Below, piece after piece: positions 5,949-12,604 of a DNA stretch of 12,604 nucleotides; the stretch's first letter is position 1, and every line of letters begins with the position of its first letter. The position numbers and the translations under genes are program-made. Source of the DNA: an uncultured Oscillospiraceae bacterium (GTDB taxonomy: Bacteria > Bacillota_A > Clostridia > Oscillospirales > Oscillospiraceae). The stretch lies in the NCBI GenBank assembly GCA_947631215.1, contig CANRKN010000058.1, forward strand, positions 1 through 12,604. Reading direction: 5' to 3'. The notes beneath the pieces were generated by a model that saw only the letters and a program-made list of their open reading frames with translations, ran no database searches and was not told the origin of the DNA.

Positions 5949-7171
5949 CGTGGGCGCGGTATATCATGGGCTGGGTGACGGCCCGGGTGAGCGGCGCTGC
6001 GCCGGAAAAGTTCCTGTGCGCCCTGGCTGAGCGGGGCATACCCTTCTGGGAGGCGGGCCCGCCGGTGGACTATGCCCTCACGGTGCGCATCCCCTGGCGG
6101 GCGGCCCGGCTGGTGGAGCCCCTGGCGGCATCGCTGGGCTGCGAGGGGACCATCCTGCGCCGTCACGGCCTGCCGGCTTTGGCGAGAAGGCTCAGGAACC
6201 GATATTTCCTGTGGGCGGGTTTTGCTCTGGTGTTGGGGCTTCTGTACGTGGGCAGCGCCTTCATATGGGAGATAGACATCGAGGGCAACGACGCCATCCC
6301 CGACGGGGTCATCCGCCAGGCCCTCAGCCAGTGCGGGGTGGACATCGGCGCTTACTGGCCTGGCATGAGCCAGGACGGCGTGCGAAACGGCGTCATCCTG
6401 CGGGTGCCGGGGATACGTTGGATGACCGTCACCATGCGGGGCAGCCACGCGAGGGTAATCATAAGGGAAAAGTATGAGCACCTGCCCGTGGTGCCGGAGC
6501 GGGAGTACGCCAACATCGTGGCCCAAAAGGCGGGGCTCATCGAGCACGTGGATGCCTTTCAGGGCACCGCTCTCACGGAGGAGACGAAGGCCGTCCTGCC
6601 CGGAGAGACCCTCATCGGCGGGTACGTCACAGGCCGCATCGGCGTCCAGGGCCCCGTCCGGGCCGTGGGCGCCGTCACCGCCCGGACCTGGTACGAGCTG
6701 ACGGCCAAAATGACCGCTCAGGCCATGGAAAAGACCTATACGGGGCGCGGCCATACCCGCTGGGCGCTGGTGATAGGAAAAACCCGGATAAATTTTTATA
6801 AAGACAGTAGTATTTGCCCTGTCGGTTGTGATAAAATCATAGAGGAATACCCTCTGGCGAAAAGCGGGCTGTTTGCCCTGCCGCTTACGCTGGTGAAGAC
6901 CACCTACGCCCCCTATGAGGAGAGCGCCGGGGAGGATAGGGACCTGCGGGGGCAGCTGGAGGCCCGGCTCAGGGAGACCCTGGCCGATGAAATAGGCGAA
7001 GAGGGCGAGGTGCTCTCCAGCCGCTTTTCCGCCTCCATGGAGGACGGGGCGCTCTACGGCACCCTGCGGGCGGAGTGCCGGGAGCAGATCGGCGAAACGG
7101 TGCCCTTTACGGATAACGACCTGGCGGACGTCCAGGATAAAGTATTACATGCGAAGGAACAGTGGCAATGA
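5945..7171 (+). CDS. yqfD: Sporulation protein YqfD
   Basis: A 408-residue single-pass membrane protein of the YqfD family (usually near 400 residues), associated with early mother-cell sporulation. The cytoplasmic N-terminal part (1-85) is followed by one membrane helix (about 87-107, WAGFALVLGLLYVGSAF). A large extracytoplasmic region begins WEIDIEGNDAIPDGVIRQAL, resembling a POTRA-like turn, then VIIREKYEHLPVV and a family-typical KTRINFYKDSS/CDKIIEEYPL stretch. The frame is open upstream to 5558, but ATG 5945 is chosen: it forms ATGA with the yqfC stop, has GTGGAG six bases upstream, and gives the normal length. The stretch 6781-6840 is only about one third GC, against roughly two thirds around it. 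This is at least partly because it encodes I, N, F, Y and K residues conserved in the family. Confidence 0.88.
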   Translation: MTWARYIMGWVTARVSGAAPEKFLCALAERGIPFWEAGPPVDYALTVRIPWRAARLVEPLAASLGCEGTILRRHGLPALARRLRNRYFLWAGFALVLGLLYVGSAFIWEIDIEGNDAIPDGVIRQALSQCGVDIGAYWPGMSQDGVRNGVILRVPGIRWMTVTMRGSHARVIIREKYEHLPVVPEREYANIVAQKAGLIEHVDAFQGTALTEETKAVLPGETLIGGYVTGRIGVQGPVRAVGAVTARTWYELTAKMTAQAMEKTYTGRGHTRWALVIGKTRINFYKDSSICPVGCDKIIEEYPLAKSGLFALPLTLVKTTYAPYEESAGEDRDLRGQLEARLRETLADEIGEEGEVLSSRFSASMEDGALYGTLRAECREQIGETVPFTDNDLADVQDKVLHAKEQWQ

Positions 7172-8175
7172 CAGAGAGAACGATGCAGATCGATAGAATG
7201 GAGAACGTTATAAGCGTATTCGGCTCCTTTGACCAGAATCTGCGCATCATTGAGACAGAGCTGGGCGTGACCATCACCAACCGGGACGAGAATCTGAAGA
7301 TCGCCGGGGAGGCGGAGAACGTAATGCACGCGGAGAAGGCCATCGACGGGCTTCTCTCCCTGGCGGCCCGGGGCGAGGCCATCGACAGCCAGAACGTGCG
7401 CTACATCATCAAGATGGTCCTGGCCGGCCAGGAGGACAAGATCGGCGACCTGGCACGGGGGGTCATATGCGTCACCGCCAAGGGCCGACCCGTGAAGCCC
7501 AAGACCATCGGCCAGAAGACCTACGTGGACGCCATCAAAAATAACACCGTCACCCTGGGGGTGGGCCCCGCCGGCACGGGCAAAACGTATCTCGCCGTGG
7601 CCTGCGCTGTGGCGGCCTTCCGGGAAAAGCGGGTCAACCGCATCGTGCTGACCCGCCCGGCGGTGGAGGCCGGGGAGCGGCTGGGGTTCCTGCCCGGGGA
7701 CCTGCAGAGCAAGGTGGACCCGTACCTTCGGCCTCTGTACGACGCCCTCTTTGACATGCTGGGGGCGGAGACCTATAACAAGTACCTGGAGCGGGGGGAC
7801 ATCGAGGTGGCGCCCCTGGCCTATATGCGCGGCCGGACGCTGGACGACAGCTTCATCATCCTGGACGAGGCCCAGAACACCAGCCGGGAGCAGATGAAGA
7901 TGTTCCTGACCCGCCTGGGCTTCGGCTCCACGGCGGTCATCACCGGCGACGTGACCCAGATCGACCTGCCCGCGGACAAGGTGTCGGGCCTCAAGGAGGC
8001 CATGCGGGTGCTGGAGGGCGTGGAGGACATCGCCATCTGCCGCCTCACCGGCGCGGACGTGGTGCGCCACATCATCGTCCAGCGCATCATCGAGGCCTAT
8101 GAAAAGCACGCCAAGGACGAGCCTCCTGTGAAAACGTACAAGCCCAAATATAAAAATAACGGAGGCCGCCGCTGA
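7168..8175 (+). CDS. phoH: PhoH-family ATPase (PhoH/PhoL-like)
   Basis: A 335-residue cytoplasmic P-loop NTPase of the PhoH/PhoL type, thought to act in RNA metabolism, although the name comes from phosphate-starvation induction in E. coli. The N-terminal KH-like portion covers about 1-100. [11 protein letters not shown] (113-123) precedes Walker A GPAGTGKT (133-140), then [16 protein letters not shown] (163-178) and Walker [10 protein letters not shown] (229-237), followed by [13 protein letters not shown] and [10 protein letters not shown], all family signatures. ATG 7168 is selected because AAGGA (7154-7158) lies nine bases upstream and it overlaps the yqfD stop as ATGA. GTG 7162 is the alternative. 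The gene directly precedes ybeY, a near-universal pairing in bacteria that suggests a shared role in rRNA processing. Confidence 0.93.
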   Translation: MTERTMQIDRMENVISVFGSFDQNLRIIETELGVTITNRDENLKIAGEAENVMHAEKAIDGLLSLAARGEAIDSQNVRYIIKMVLAGQEDKIGDLARGVICVTAKGRPVKPKTIGQKTYVDAIKNNTVTLGVGPAGTGKTYLAVACAVAAFREKRVNRIVLTRPAVEAGERLGFLPGDLQSKVDPYLRPLYDALFDMLGAETYNKYLERGDIEVAPLAYMRGRTLDDSFIILDEAQNTSREQMKMFLTRLGFGSTAVITGDVTQIDLPADKVSGLKEAMRVLEGVEDIAICRLTGADVVRHIIVQRIIEAYEKHAKDEPPVKTYKPKYKNNGGRR

Positions 8176-8651
8176 TGGAAAAGCTGAAGCTGTCCCTGCG
8201 CTGCGAGAACGGCGTGAAGTGCCCGCCGGAGCTTAAAAAGCGCATCAAGGCCGCCGCCCGGGCGGTGCTGGAGGCGGAGAAGGTGGAGGGGCCCTGGGAG
8301 CTCTCGGTGCTGCTCACCGACGACGAGGGCATCCGGGCCATCAACAAGGAGTTCCGGGACGTGGACAAGCCCACAGACGTGCTGAGCTTTCCCATGGGGG
8401 ATACGGACCCGGAGACGGGCCGGCTCCTGCTGGGGGACATGGTGCTGAACACGGCCCAGGCGGAAAAGCAGGGCGCCGAATTCGGCCACGGGGCGGACCA
8501 TGAGATAAGCTACCTCACCGTCCACAGCGTGCTGCACCTGCTGGGGTATGACCATGTGGACGAGGGAGAGATGAAAAAGGCCATGCGGGCCCGGGAGAAG
8601 GCCGTCATGGCGCAGCTGGAGCCGGACACGGCCACGGAGGAAGCCCGATGA
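8175..8651 (+). CDS. ybeY: Endoribonuclease YbeY (rRNA maturation factor)
   Basis: A 158-residue zinc-dependent endoribonuclease involved in 16S rRNA 3'-end maturation and ribosome quality control. The metal-binding signature H117-x3-H121-x5-H127 is intact within TVHSVLHLLGYDH. The conserved substrate-channel arginine is R61, in NKEFRDVDKPTDVLSFP, and the LLGDMVLNTAQA motif (86-96) is present. Length is normal. ATG 8175 overlaps the phoH stop by one base (TGATG) and has GGAGG at 8161-8165. The stop overlaps the era start. Position between phoH and era fits co-production of ribosome-assembly factors. Confidence 0.95.
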   Translation: MEKLKLSLRCENGVKCPPELKKRIKAAARAVLEAEKVEGPWELSVLLTDDEGIRAINKEFRDVDKPTDVLSFPMGDTDPETGRLLLGDMVLNTAQAEKQGAEFGHGADHEISYLTVHSVLHLLGYDHVDEGEMKKAMRAREKAVMAQLEPDTATEEAR

Positions 8652-9547
8652 TCAAAAAGACCGCCATGGTGACCATATGCGGACGGCCCAACGTGGGCAA
8701 GTCCACACTGACCAACGCCCTGGTGGGGGAGAAGATCGCCATCGTATCCCCCAAGCCCCAGACCACCCGCACCCGCATCCTGGCCGTGGCCAGCCGGGGC
8801 GAGACCCAGTTCGTATTCGCCGACACCCCGGGCTTCCACCGGGCCCGGACGAAGCTGGGCAATTACATGGACGACGTGGTCCGCCAGAGCGTGGCGGACG
8901 TGGACGCGGTGGTGCTGATGGCGGAGCCGGTGCCCCAGGTGGGGGACATCGAGAAAAAGCTCATCGCCCGCATAAAGGAGACGGACGTGCCCGCGGTGCT
9001 GGCCATCAACAAGGTGGACGCCCTGGAGGATAAGCGCACGCTCCTGCCCGTCATCGCGGCCTACAGCGCGGAGTATGAGTTCGCCGCCGTCGTGCCCATC
9101 AGCGCCCAGACAGGCGAGGGCGTGGAGGAGCTCTTAGCGGAGCTGGATAAGTTCGCCCTGGAGGGCCCCGCGCTTTTCCCCGACGACGTCATCTCCGACC
9201 AGCCGGAGAAGCAGATATGCGCCGAGATCGTGCGGGAGAAGCTGCTTCTGTGCCTCGATAAGGAGATACCCCACGGCACCGCCGTGGTGGTGACCAAGTT
9301 CGCCGAGCGGGACGACGGCAGCGACATCATCGACCTGGATGTGACCATCTACTGCGAAAAGCAGTCCCACAAGGGCATCATCATCGGCAAGCACGGCGCC
9401 ATGCTCAAGCACATCGGGGGGCTGGCCCGGAAGGACATCGAGGCCTTCATGGGCACGAAGGTGTTTTTGCAGACCTGGGTGAAGGTGAAGGAGAACTGGC
9501 GGGACTCCGACGCGCTGCTGCGAAATTTTGGATTTACCAACGAGTGA
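8648..9547 (+). CDS. era: GTPase Era
   Basis: A 299-residue essential GTPase that binds the 3' end of 16S rRNA and assists 30S subunit assembly. GTPase motifs: G1 GRPNVGKS (12-19), G2 region TTRTR (39-43), G3 DTPGFH (59-64), G4 NKVD (121-124), G5 SAQ (152-154). The C-terminal KH domain includes HKGIIIGKHGAMLKHIG (241-257) with the GKHG loop, and ends in KVFLQTWVKVKENWR. Length matches the family. ATG 8648 overlaps the ybeY stop (ATGA) and has GGAGGAA five bases upstream. The product acts on the same rRNA region as YbeY. Confidence 0.96.
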   Translation: MIKKTAMVTICGRPNVGKSTLTNALVGEKIAIVSPKPQTTRTRILAVASRGETQFVFADTPGFHRARTKLGNYMDDVVRQSVADVDAVVLMAEPVPQVGDIEKKLIARIKETDVPAVLAINKVDALEDKRTLLPVIAAYSAEYEFAAVVPISAQTGEGVEELLAELDKFALEGPALFPDDVISDQPEKQICAEIVREKLLLCLDKEIPHGTAVVVTKFAERDDGSDIIDLDVTIYCEKQSHKGIIIGKHGAMLKHIGGLARKDIEAFMGTKVFLQTWVKVKENWRDSDALLRNFGFTNE

Positions 9548-9587
9548 TTTTTGCATTCATCCCGTGGCACACTAACGCCGTGGGGTG

Positions 9588-9680
9588 ATGGATTTGAAAA
9601 GCGAATTGCTTTGGCAGATATTCATGGATACGGGCGACCCCGTGTGCTGGATGCTATACCGGCGCATGGAGCGCCGGTGA
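9588..9680 (+). CDS. yqzL: YqzL-like small protein
   Basis: A 30-residue open frame beginning MDLKSELLWQIFMDTGDP and ending in basic residues (YRRMERR). The pattern LLWxxFxxTGDPxxxxLY is that of the YqzL-like family, tiny Firmicute proteins of unknown function usually encoded between era and recO, exactly the position here. GGGGTGAT (9582-9589) overlaps the ATG. A TTG at 9594 would sit at proper distance from that site and give a 28-residue protein beginning MKSELLW, equally plausible. The assignment rests on position and the short motif only. Confidence 0.7.
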   Translation: MDLKSELLWQIFMDTGDPVCWMLYRRMERR

Positions 9681-9696
9681 CGGACGGGGTACATAG

Positions 9697-10440
9697 ATGT
9701 TTCTGACGACCAGGGGCCTGGTGCTGCGCTCGGTGCGCTACAAGGAGGCCGACCGCATCCTCACCGTATTGACCCAGGACGAGGGCAAGCTCACCGTAAA
9801 GGCCCGGGGCGCCCTTAGAAAGGGCAGCAGGATGGCCGCCGCCAGCCAGGACCTTTGCTGGTCGGAGTTCACCCTCTTCGGCAACCGGGGCAAGTGGACC
9901 GCCGACGAGGGGTCCACGCTGGAGCAGTTTCTGGGCCTCAGGGAGGATATCTCCCAGCTGGCCCTGGGAGCCTATTTCGCGGAGCTGCTGGACACGGTAT
10001 GCCCCGAGGAACAGCCAGTCGGCCCGGCGCTGCAGCTGGCCCTCAACGCCCTGTACGCCCTGAGCCGGGGCATCTATGGGCCGGAGCACGTGAAGGCGGT
10101 ATTCGAGCTGCGGCTCATGAGCCTGGAGGGCTTTCAGCCGGAGGTGGAGGCCTGCGGCGTGTGCGGAAGGCCGGACCCGGACGGTCCCATGTTCTCCCCG
10201 GCGTCGGGGCTGGTGCACTGCGCCGGATGCGCGCCGGGGGCGGAGGGGCCCTCGGTGGCTCTGGACGGGGAGGCGCTGGCCGCCATGCGGCATATCGTCG
10301 CCGCCCCGCCCAAAAAGGAATTTTCCTTCCACATCCCGGATGCCTCTTTGGAGCGGCTGGGCCGGGCGGCGGAGCTGTTCGCACGGTATCAGCTGGACAA
10401 GAATTTCTACTCACTGGACTATTGGAAGAGCGTAAAATGA
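9697..10440 (+). CDS. recO: DNA repair protein RecO
   Basis: A 247-residue recombination mediator of the RecFOR pathway that helps load RecA onto SSB-coated single-stranded DNA and anneals strands. The N-terminal OB-fold starts TTRGLVLRSVRYKEADRILT (residues 4-23), followed by GKLTVKARGALRKGSR. The helical C-terminal part contains a four-Cys zinc site C153-x2-C156 and C175-x2-C178, typical of many Firmicute RecO proteins, though not all keep it. A GGGG-rich ribosome-binding site (about 9682-9689) precedes ATG 9697. The gene lies 16 bp after yqzL, and its stop overlaps the mutS2 start (ATGA), so these three genes are probably cotranscribed. Confidence 0.93.
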   Translation: MFLTTRGLVLRSVRYKEADRILTVLTQDEGKLTVKARGALRKGSRMAAASQDLCWSEFTLFGNRGKWTADEGSTLEQFLGLREDISQLALGAYFAELLDTVCPEEQPVGPALQLALNALYALSRGIYGPEHVKAVFELRLMSLEGFQPEVEACGVCGRPDPDGPMFSPASGLVHCAGCAPGAEGPSVALDGEALAAMRHIVAAPPKKEFSFHIPDASLERLGRAAELFARYQLDKNFYSLDYWKSVK

Positions 10441-12604
10441 GCTTATACGAAAAATCCTTACAGACCATCGAGCTGCCGGCGGTATTGGAGCTGCTGGCGG
10501 CCAAGTGCGCCTCCGACGGGGCCAAGGCCCTGGCCCGGGCGCTGCGGCCCTTCGACGACAAGAACCGGGTGGGGGAGCGCCAGCGGGAGACCACCGACGC
10601 CAAGACCATGGTGGAGACAAAGGGCAGCCCCTCCTTCTCGGGGCTCAAGGATGTGCGCCCGTCCCTGGCCCGGGCGGACATGGGCGGCATGCTCAACACC
10701 CGGGAGCTTCTGGACATCGCCGGGGTGCTCTTCTGCGCCCGGGCGGTGAGCTCCTATGCCTCCGGCCGGGGGGACTGCGGGAGCTTAAAGCGCCTTTTCA
10801 CCGCCATCAGCCCCAACCGGTTTTTGGAGGAGAAGATCACCACCGCCATCACCGGCGAGGAGGAGATCGCCGATGGGGCCAGCCCCGAGCTTGCGGACAT
10901 CCGTCGGAAGATGCGGGCGGCATCCGCCCGTGCCCGGGACGCTTTGCAGAAGATCATCACCGCCCCCAGCTACGCCAAGGTCCTGCAGGAGCCCATTATC
11001 ACCCAGCGGGGCGGCCGGTTCGTGGTGCCTGTGCGGGCGGAGAAGAAGGGGGACCTGCCGGGGCTGGTCCACGACGTATCCGGCAGCGGGGCCACCCTCT
11101 TCGTGGAGCCCATGGGCGTGGTGAAGGCCAACAACGAGCTCAGGGAGCTGGGGGCCAAGGAGAAGGCGGAGATCGAGCGCATCCTCATGGAGCTCTCCGC
11201 CGAGTGCGCCGGGGCGAGAAGCGGCATAGACCTGGACTACACCGTCCTCACGGAGCTGGACCTCATCTTCGCCAAGGCGGAGCTGAGCTATGATTTGAAC
11301 TGCGGTGAACCCATCCTCACCGAGAGCGAGCTCATATTGAAAAAAGCCCGGCACCCGCTGCTGCCGAGAGGCACGGCGGTGCCCATCGATGTGACCCTGG
11401 GCGGGGAGTACGACGCCATGGTCATCACCGGCCCCAACACCGGCGGCAAGACCGTGACATTGAAGACCCTGGGGCTCATGTGCGCCATGGCCTGCTGCGG
11501 GCTGCATATCCCCGCAGGGGACGGCAGCGCCGTGCCCGTGGTGGAGCGGATATTGGCGGATATCGGCGACGAGCAGTCCATCGAGCAGTCCCTCTCCACC
11601 TTCTCCAGCCATATGGTGAACATCGTGGCCATACTCAAGGAATGTGGGCCAGGGAGCCTGGTGCTGCTGGACGAGGTGGGCGCGGGCACCGACCCCACGG
11701 AGGGAGCGGCGCTGGCCATCTCTATCCTGGAATATGCCCGTGAGGCGGGGGCCACCGTGGCCGCCACCACCCACTACGCGGAGCTGAAGGTCTACGCCAC
11801 CAACACCAAGGGCGTGGTGAACGCCTCCTGCGAGTTCGACGTGAATTCTCTGCGGCCCACCTACCGCCTGCTGGTGGGCATTCCGGGCAAGTCCAACGCC
11901 TTCGCTATCAGCCGGCGCTTAGGACTTCCCGAGAGCATCATCGAGGACGCGGGCCGGCGGATAGACGCGGGCTCCACGGATTTTGAAAAGACCATCGAGC
12001 GGCTGGAGCAGCAGCGTCTCGCCATGGAGAAGGAGACCCAGGAGCGGGAAAAGGCCAACCGGGCCGCCCAAGAGGACGCCGCCAAGGCCGAGCGTATGCG
12101 CCGGGAGCTGGAGGTACGCCTGGAGAAGGCGGAGATGAAGGCCCGCCGGGACGCCGAGCGCATCATCAAGGAGGCCCGTGCCGCCGCCGACGAGGCCTAC
12201 CGGCAGATCGACAGGGAGCGGGCCATGGGCCTGGAGGAGCTGGACCACCAGAAGATCAACGAGGCCCGGGCGGACCTGCGCCGGAGGCTCAATCTGGCTG
12301 AGGAGTCCGTCCGCAGCCGGGAGGAGATAGCCGCCCCCCGGAAGAAGGACCCGTCCCGTCCCATCGTGGCGGGGGACACGGTAGAGCTTCTCTCCACCGG
12401 CCGGCAGGCGGAGGTGCTGGCCATCAACGGAAACGGCACACTGTCCCTCCAGATGGGCGCCATGAAGGTGACCGTCTCTCCGGAGGAGGTCAATCTCGTG
12501 GACAAGCCGGGCAAGCAGAAGATATCCGTCGCCGCCGCGGCGGGAAGAGCCCTTCGCACCGCGTCGGTGTCCCGGGAGCTGGACATCCGGGGCATGATGG
12601 CGGA
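10437..12604 (+). CDS. mutS2: Endonuclease MutS2 (RqcU/MutS2 family), C-terminus cut by window end
   Basis: The visible 722 codons have no stop, against a usual family length of about 780. MutS2 proteins lack mismatch-recognition domain I of MutS. They suppress recombination, or in Bacillus act on collided ribosomes. In order: core/clamp helices (1-310); ATPase domain with Walker A GPNTGGKT (332-339); the STFSSHM motif; Walker B LVLLDE with D412, followed by VGAGTDPTEGAALA; the TTHYAELK histidine switch; a long charged coiled coil (about 505-630); and a KOW-like segment (PIVAGDTVELLSTGRQAEVL). The sequence ends in ELDIRGMMA, the LDxRG opening of the C-terminal Smr nuclease domain, whose remainder lies outside. 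ATG 10437 overlaps the recO stop. Confidence 0.94.
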   Translation, partial: MSLYEKSLQTIELPAVLELLAAKCASDGAKALARALRPFDDKNRVGERQRETTDAKTMVETKGSPSFSGLKDVRPSLARADMGGMLNTRELLDIAGVLFCARAVSSYASGRGDCGSLKRLFTAISPNRFLEEKITTAITGEEEIADGASPELADIRRKMRAASARARDALQKIITAPSYAKVLQEPIITQRGGRFVVPVRAEKKGDLPGLVHDVSGSGATLFVEPMGVVKANNELRELGAKEKAEIERILMELSAECAGARSGIDLDYTVLTELDLIFAKAELSYDLNCGEPILTESELILKKARHPLLPRGTAVPIDVTLGGEYDAMVITGPNTGGKTVTLKTLGLMCAMACCGLHIPAGDGSAVPVVERILADIGDEQSIEQSLSTFSSHMVNIVAILKECGPGSLVLLDEVGAGTDPTEGAALAISILEYAREAGATVAATTHYAELKVYATNTKGVVNASCEFDVNSLRPTYRLLVGIPGKSNAFAISRRLGLPESIIEDAGRRIDAGSTDFEKTIERLEQQRLAMEKETQEREKANRAAQEDAAKAERMRRELEVRLEKAEMKARRDAERIIKEARAAADEAYRQIDRERAMGLEELDHQKINEARADLRRRLNLAEESVRSREEIAAPRKKDPSRPIVAGDTVELLSTGRQAEVLAINGNGTLSLQMGAMKVTVSPEEVNLVDKPGKQKISVAAAAGRALRTASVSRELDIRGMMA

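Noticed and set aside
10785..11774. A 329-codon minus-strand open frame opposite mutS2
   Set aside because: The translation is a Gly/His/Asp-rich shadow without motifs, while mutS2 is clearly intact on the plus strand here.

Overview
The window reads as a chromosomal segment of a high-GC, spore-forming member of the Clostridia (Firmicutes), probably an Oscillospiraceae-like gut anaerobe. Three things support this: a yqfC-yqfD-phoH-ybeY-era-yqzL-recO run of the Bacillus/Clostridium type, a YlbJ/SpoVV-like sporulation membrane protein, and SLH-domain cell-surface proteins, all with strongly G/C-ending codons. The lineage is inferred from gene content and composition only.

Layout. (1) 1-1382, minus: 3'-truncated 23S rRNA uracil-C5 methyltransferase (RlmD/RlmCD type) with a complete Fe-S and catalytic motif set. 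Its last ~85 visible bases change abruptly to AT-rich sequence encoding what looks like the start of a C-terminal extension. (2) 1383-1526: divergent promoter region with repeated GTTACA motifs. (3) 1527-3239, plus: secreted GH25 lysozyme-like protein with a Pro/Glu repeat linker and three SLH domains, followed by a strong hairpin terminator. (4) 3362-4705, plus: membrane-anchored CapA-family protein whose metallophosphatase motifs look eroded. (5) 4699-5610, minus: YlbJ/SpoVV-like Gate-domain membrane protein, overlapping the CapA gene tail to tail by 7 bp. (6) 5679 to the window end, plus: a tightly packed cluster yqfC, yqfD, phoH, ybeY, era, yqzL (a 30-codon gene), recO and mutS2 (cut by the window end). 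Five of its seven junctions are stop/start overlaps.

How the genes fit together. The long plus-strand cluster links two conserved sporulation genes (yqfC, yqfD) to core RNA and ribosome genes (phoH, ybeY, era) and DNA repair/recombination genes (recO, mutS2). It lacks the pgpH, dgkA and cdd genes that often sit between phoH and era in Firmicutes. The two surface proteins upstream concern the cell envelope and are separately promoted. I found no tRNA, rRNA, CRISPR array or intact mobile element, and no non-coding stretch over 300 bases. Most of the window is conserved housekeeping sequence. The points most worth a second look are the composition break at the 3' end of the methyltransferase gene, the apparent loss of catalytic residues in the CapA-like protein, the repeat-rich promoters, and possible leaderless starts.
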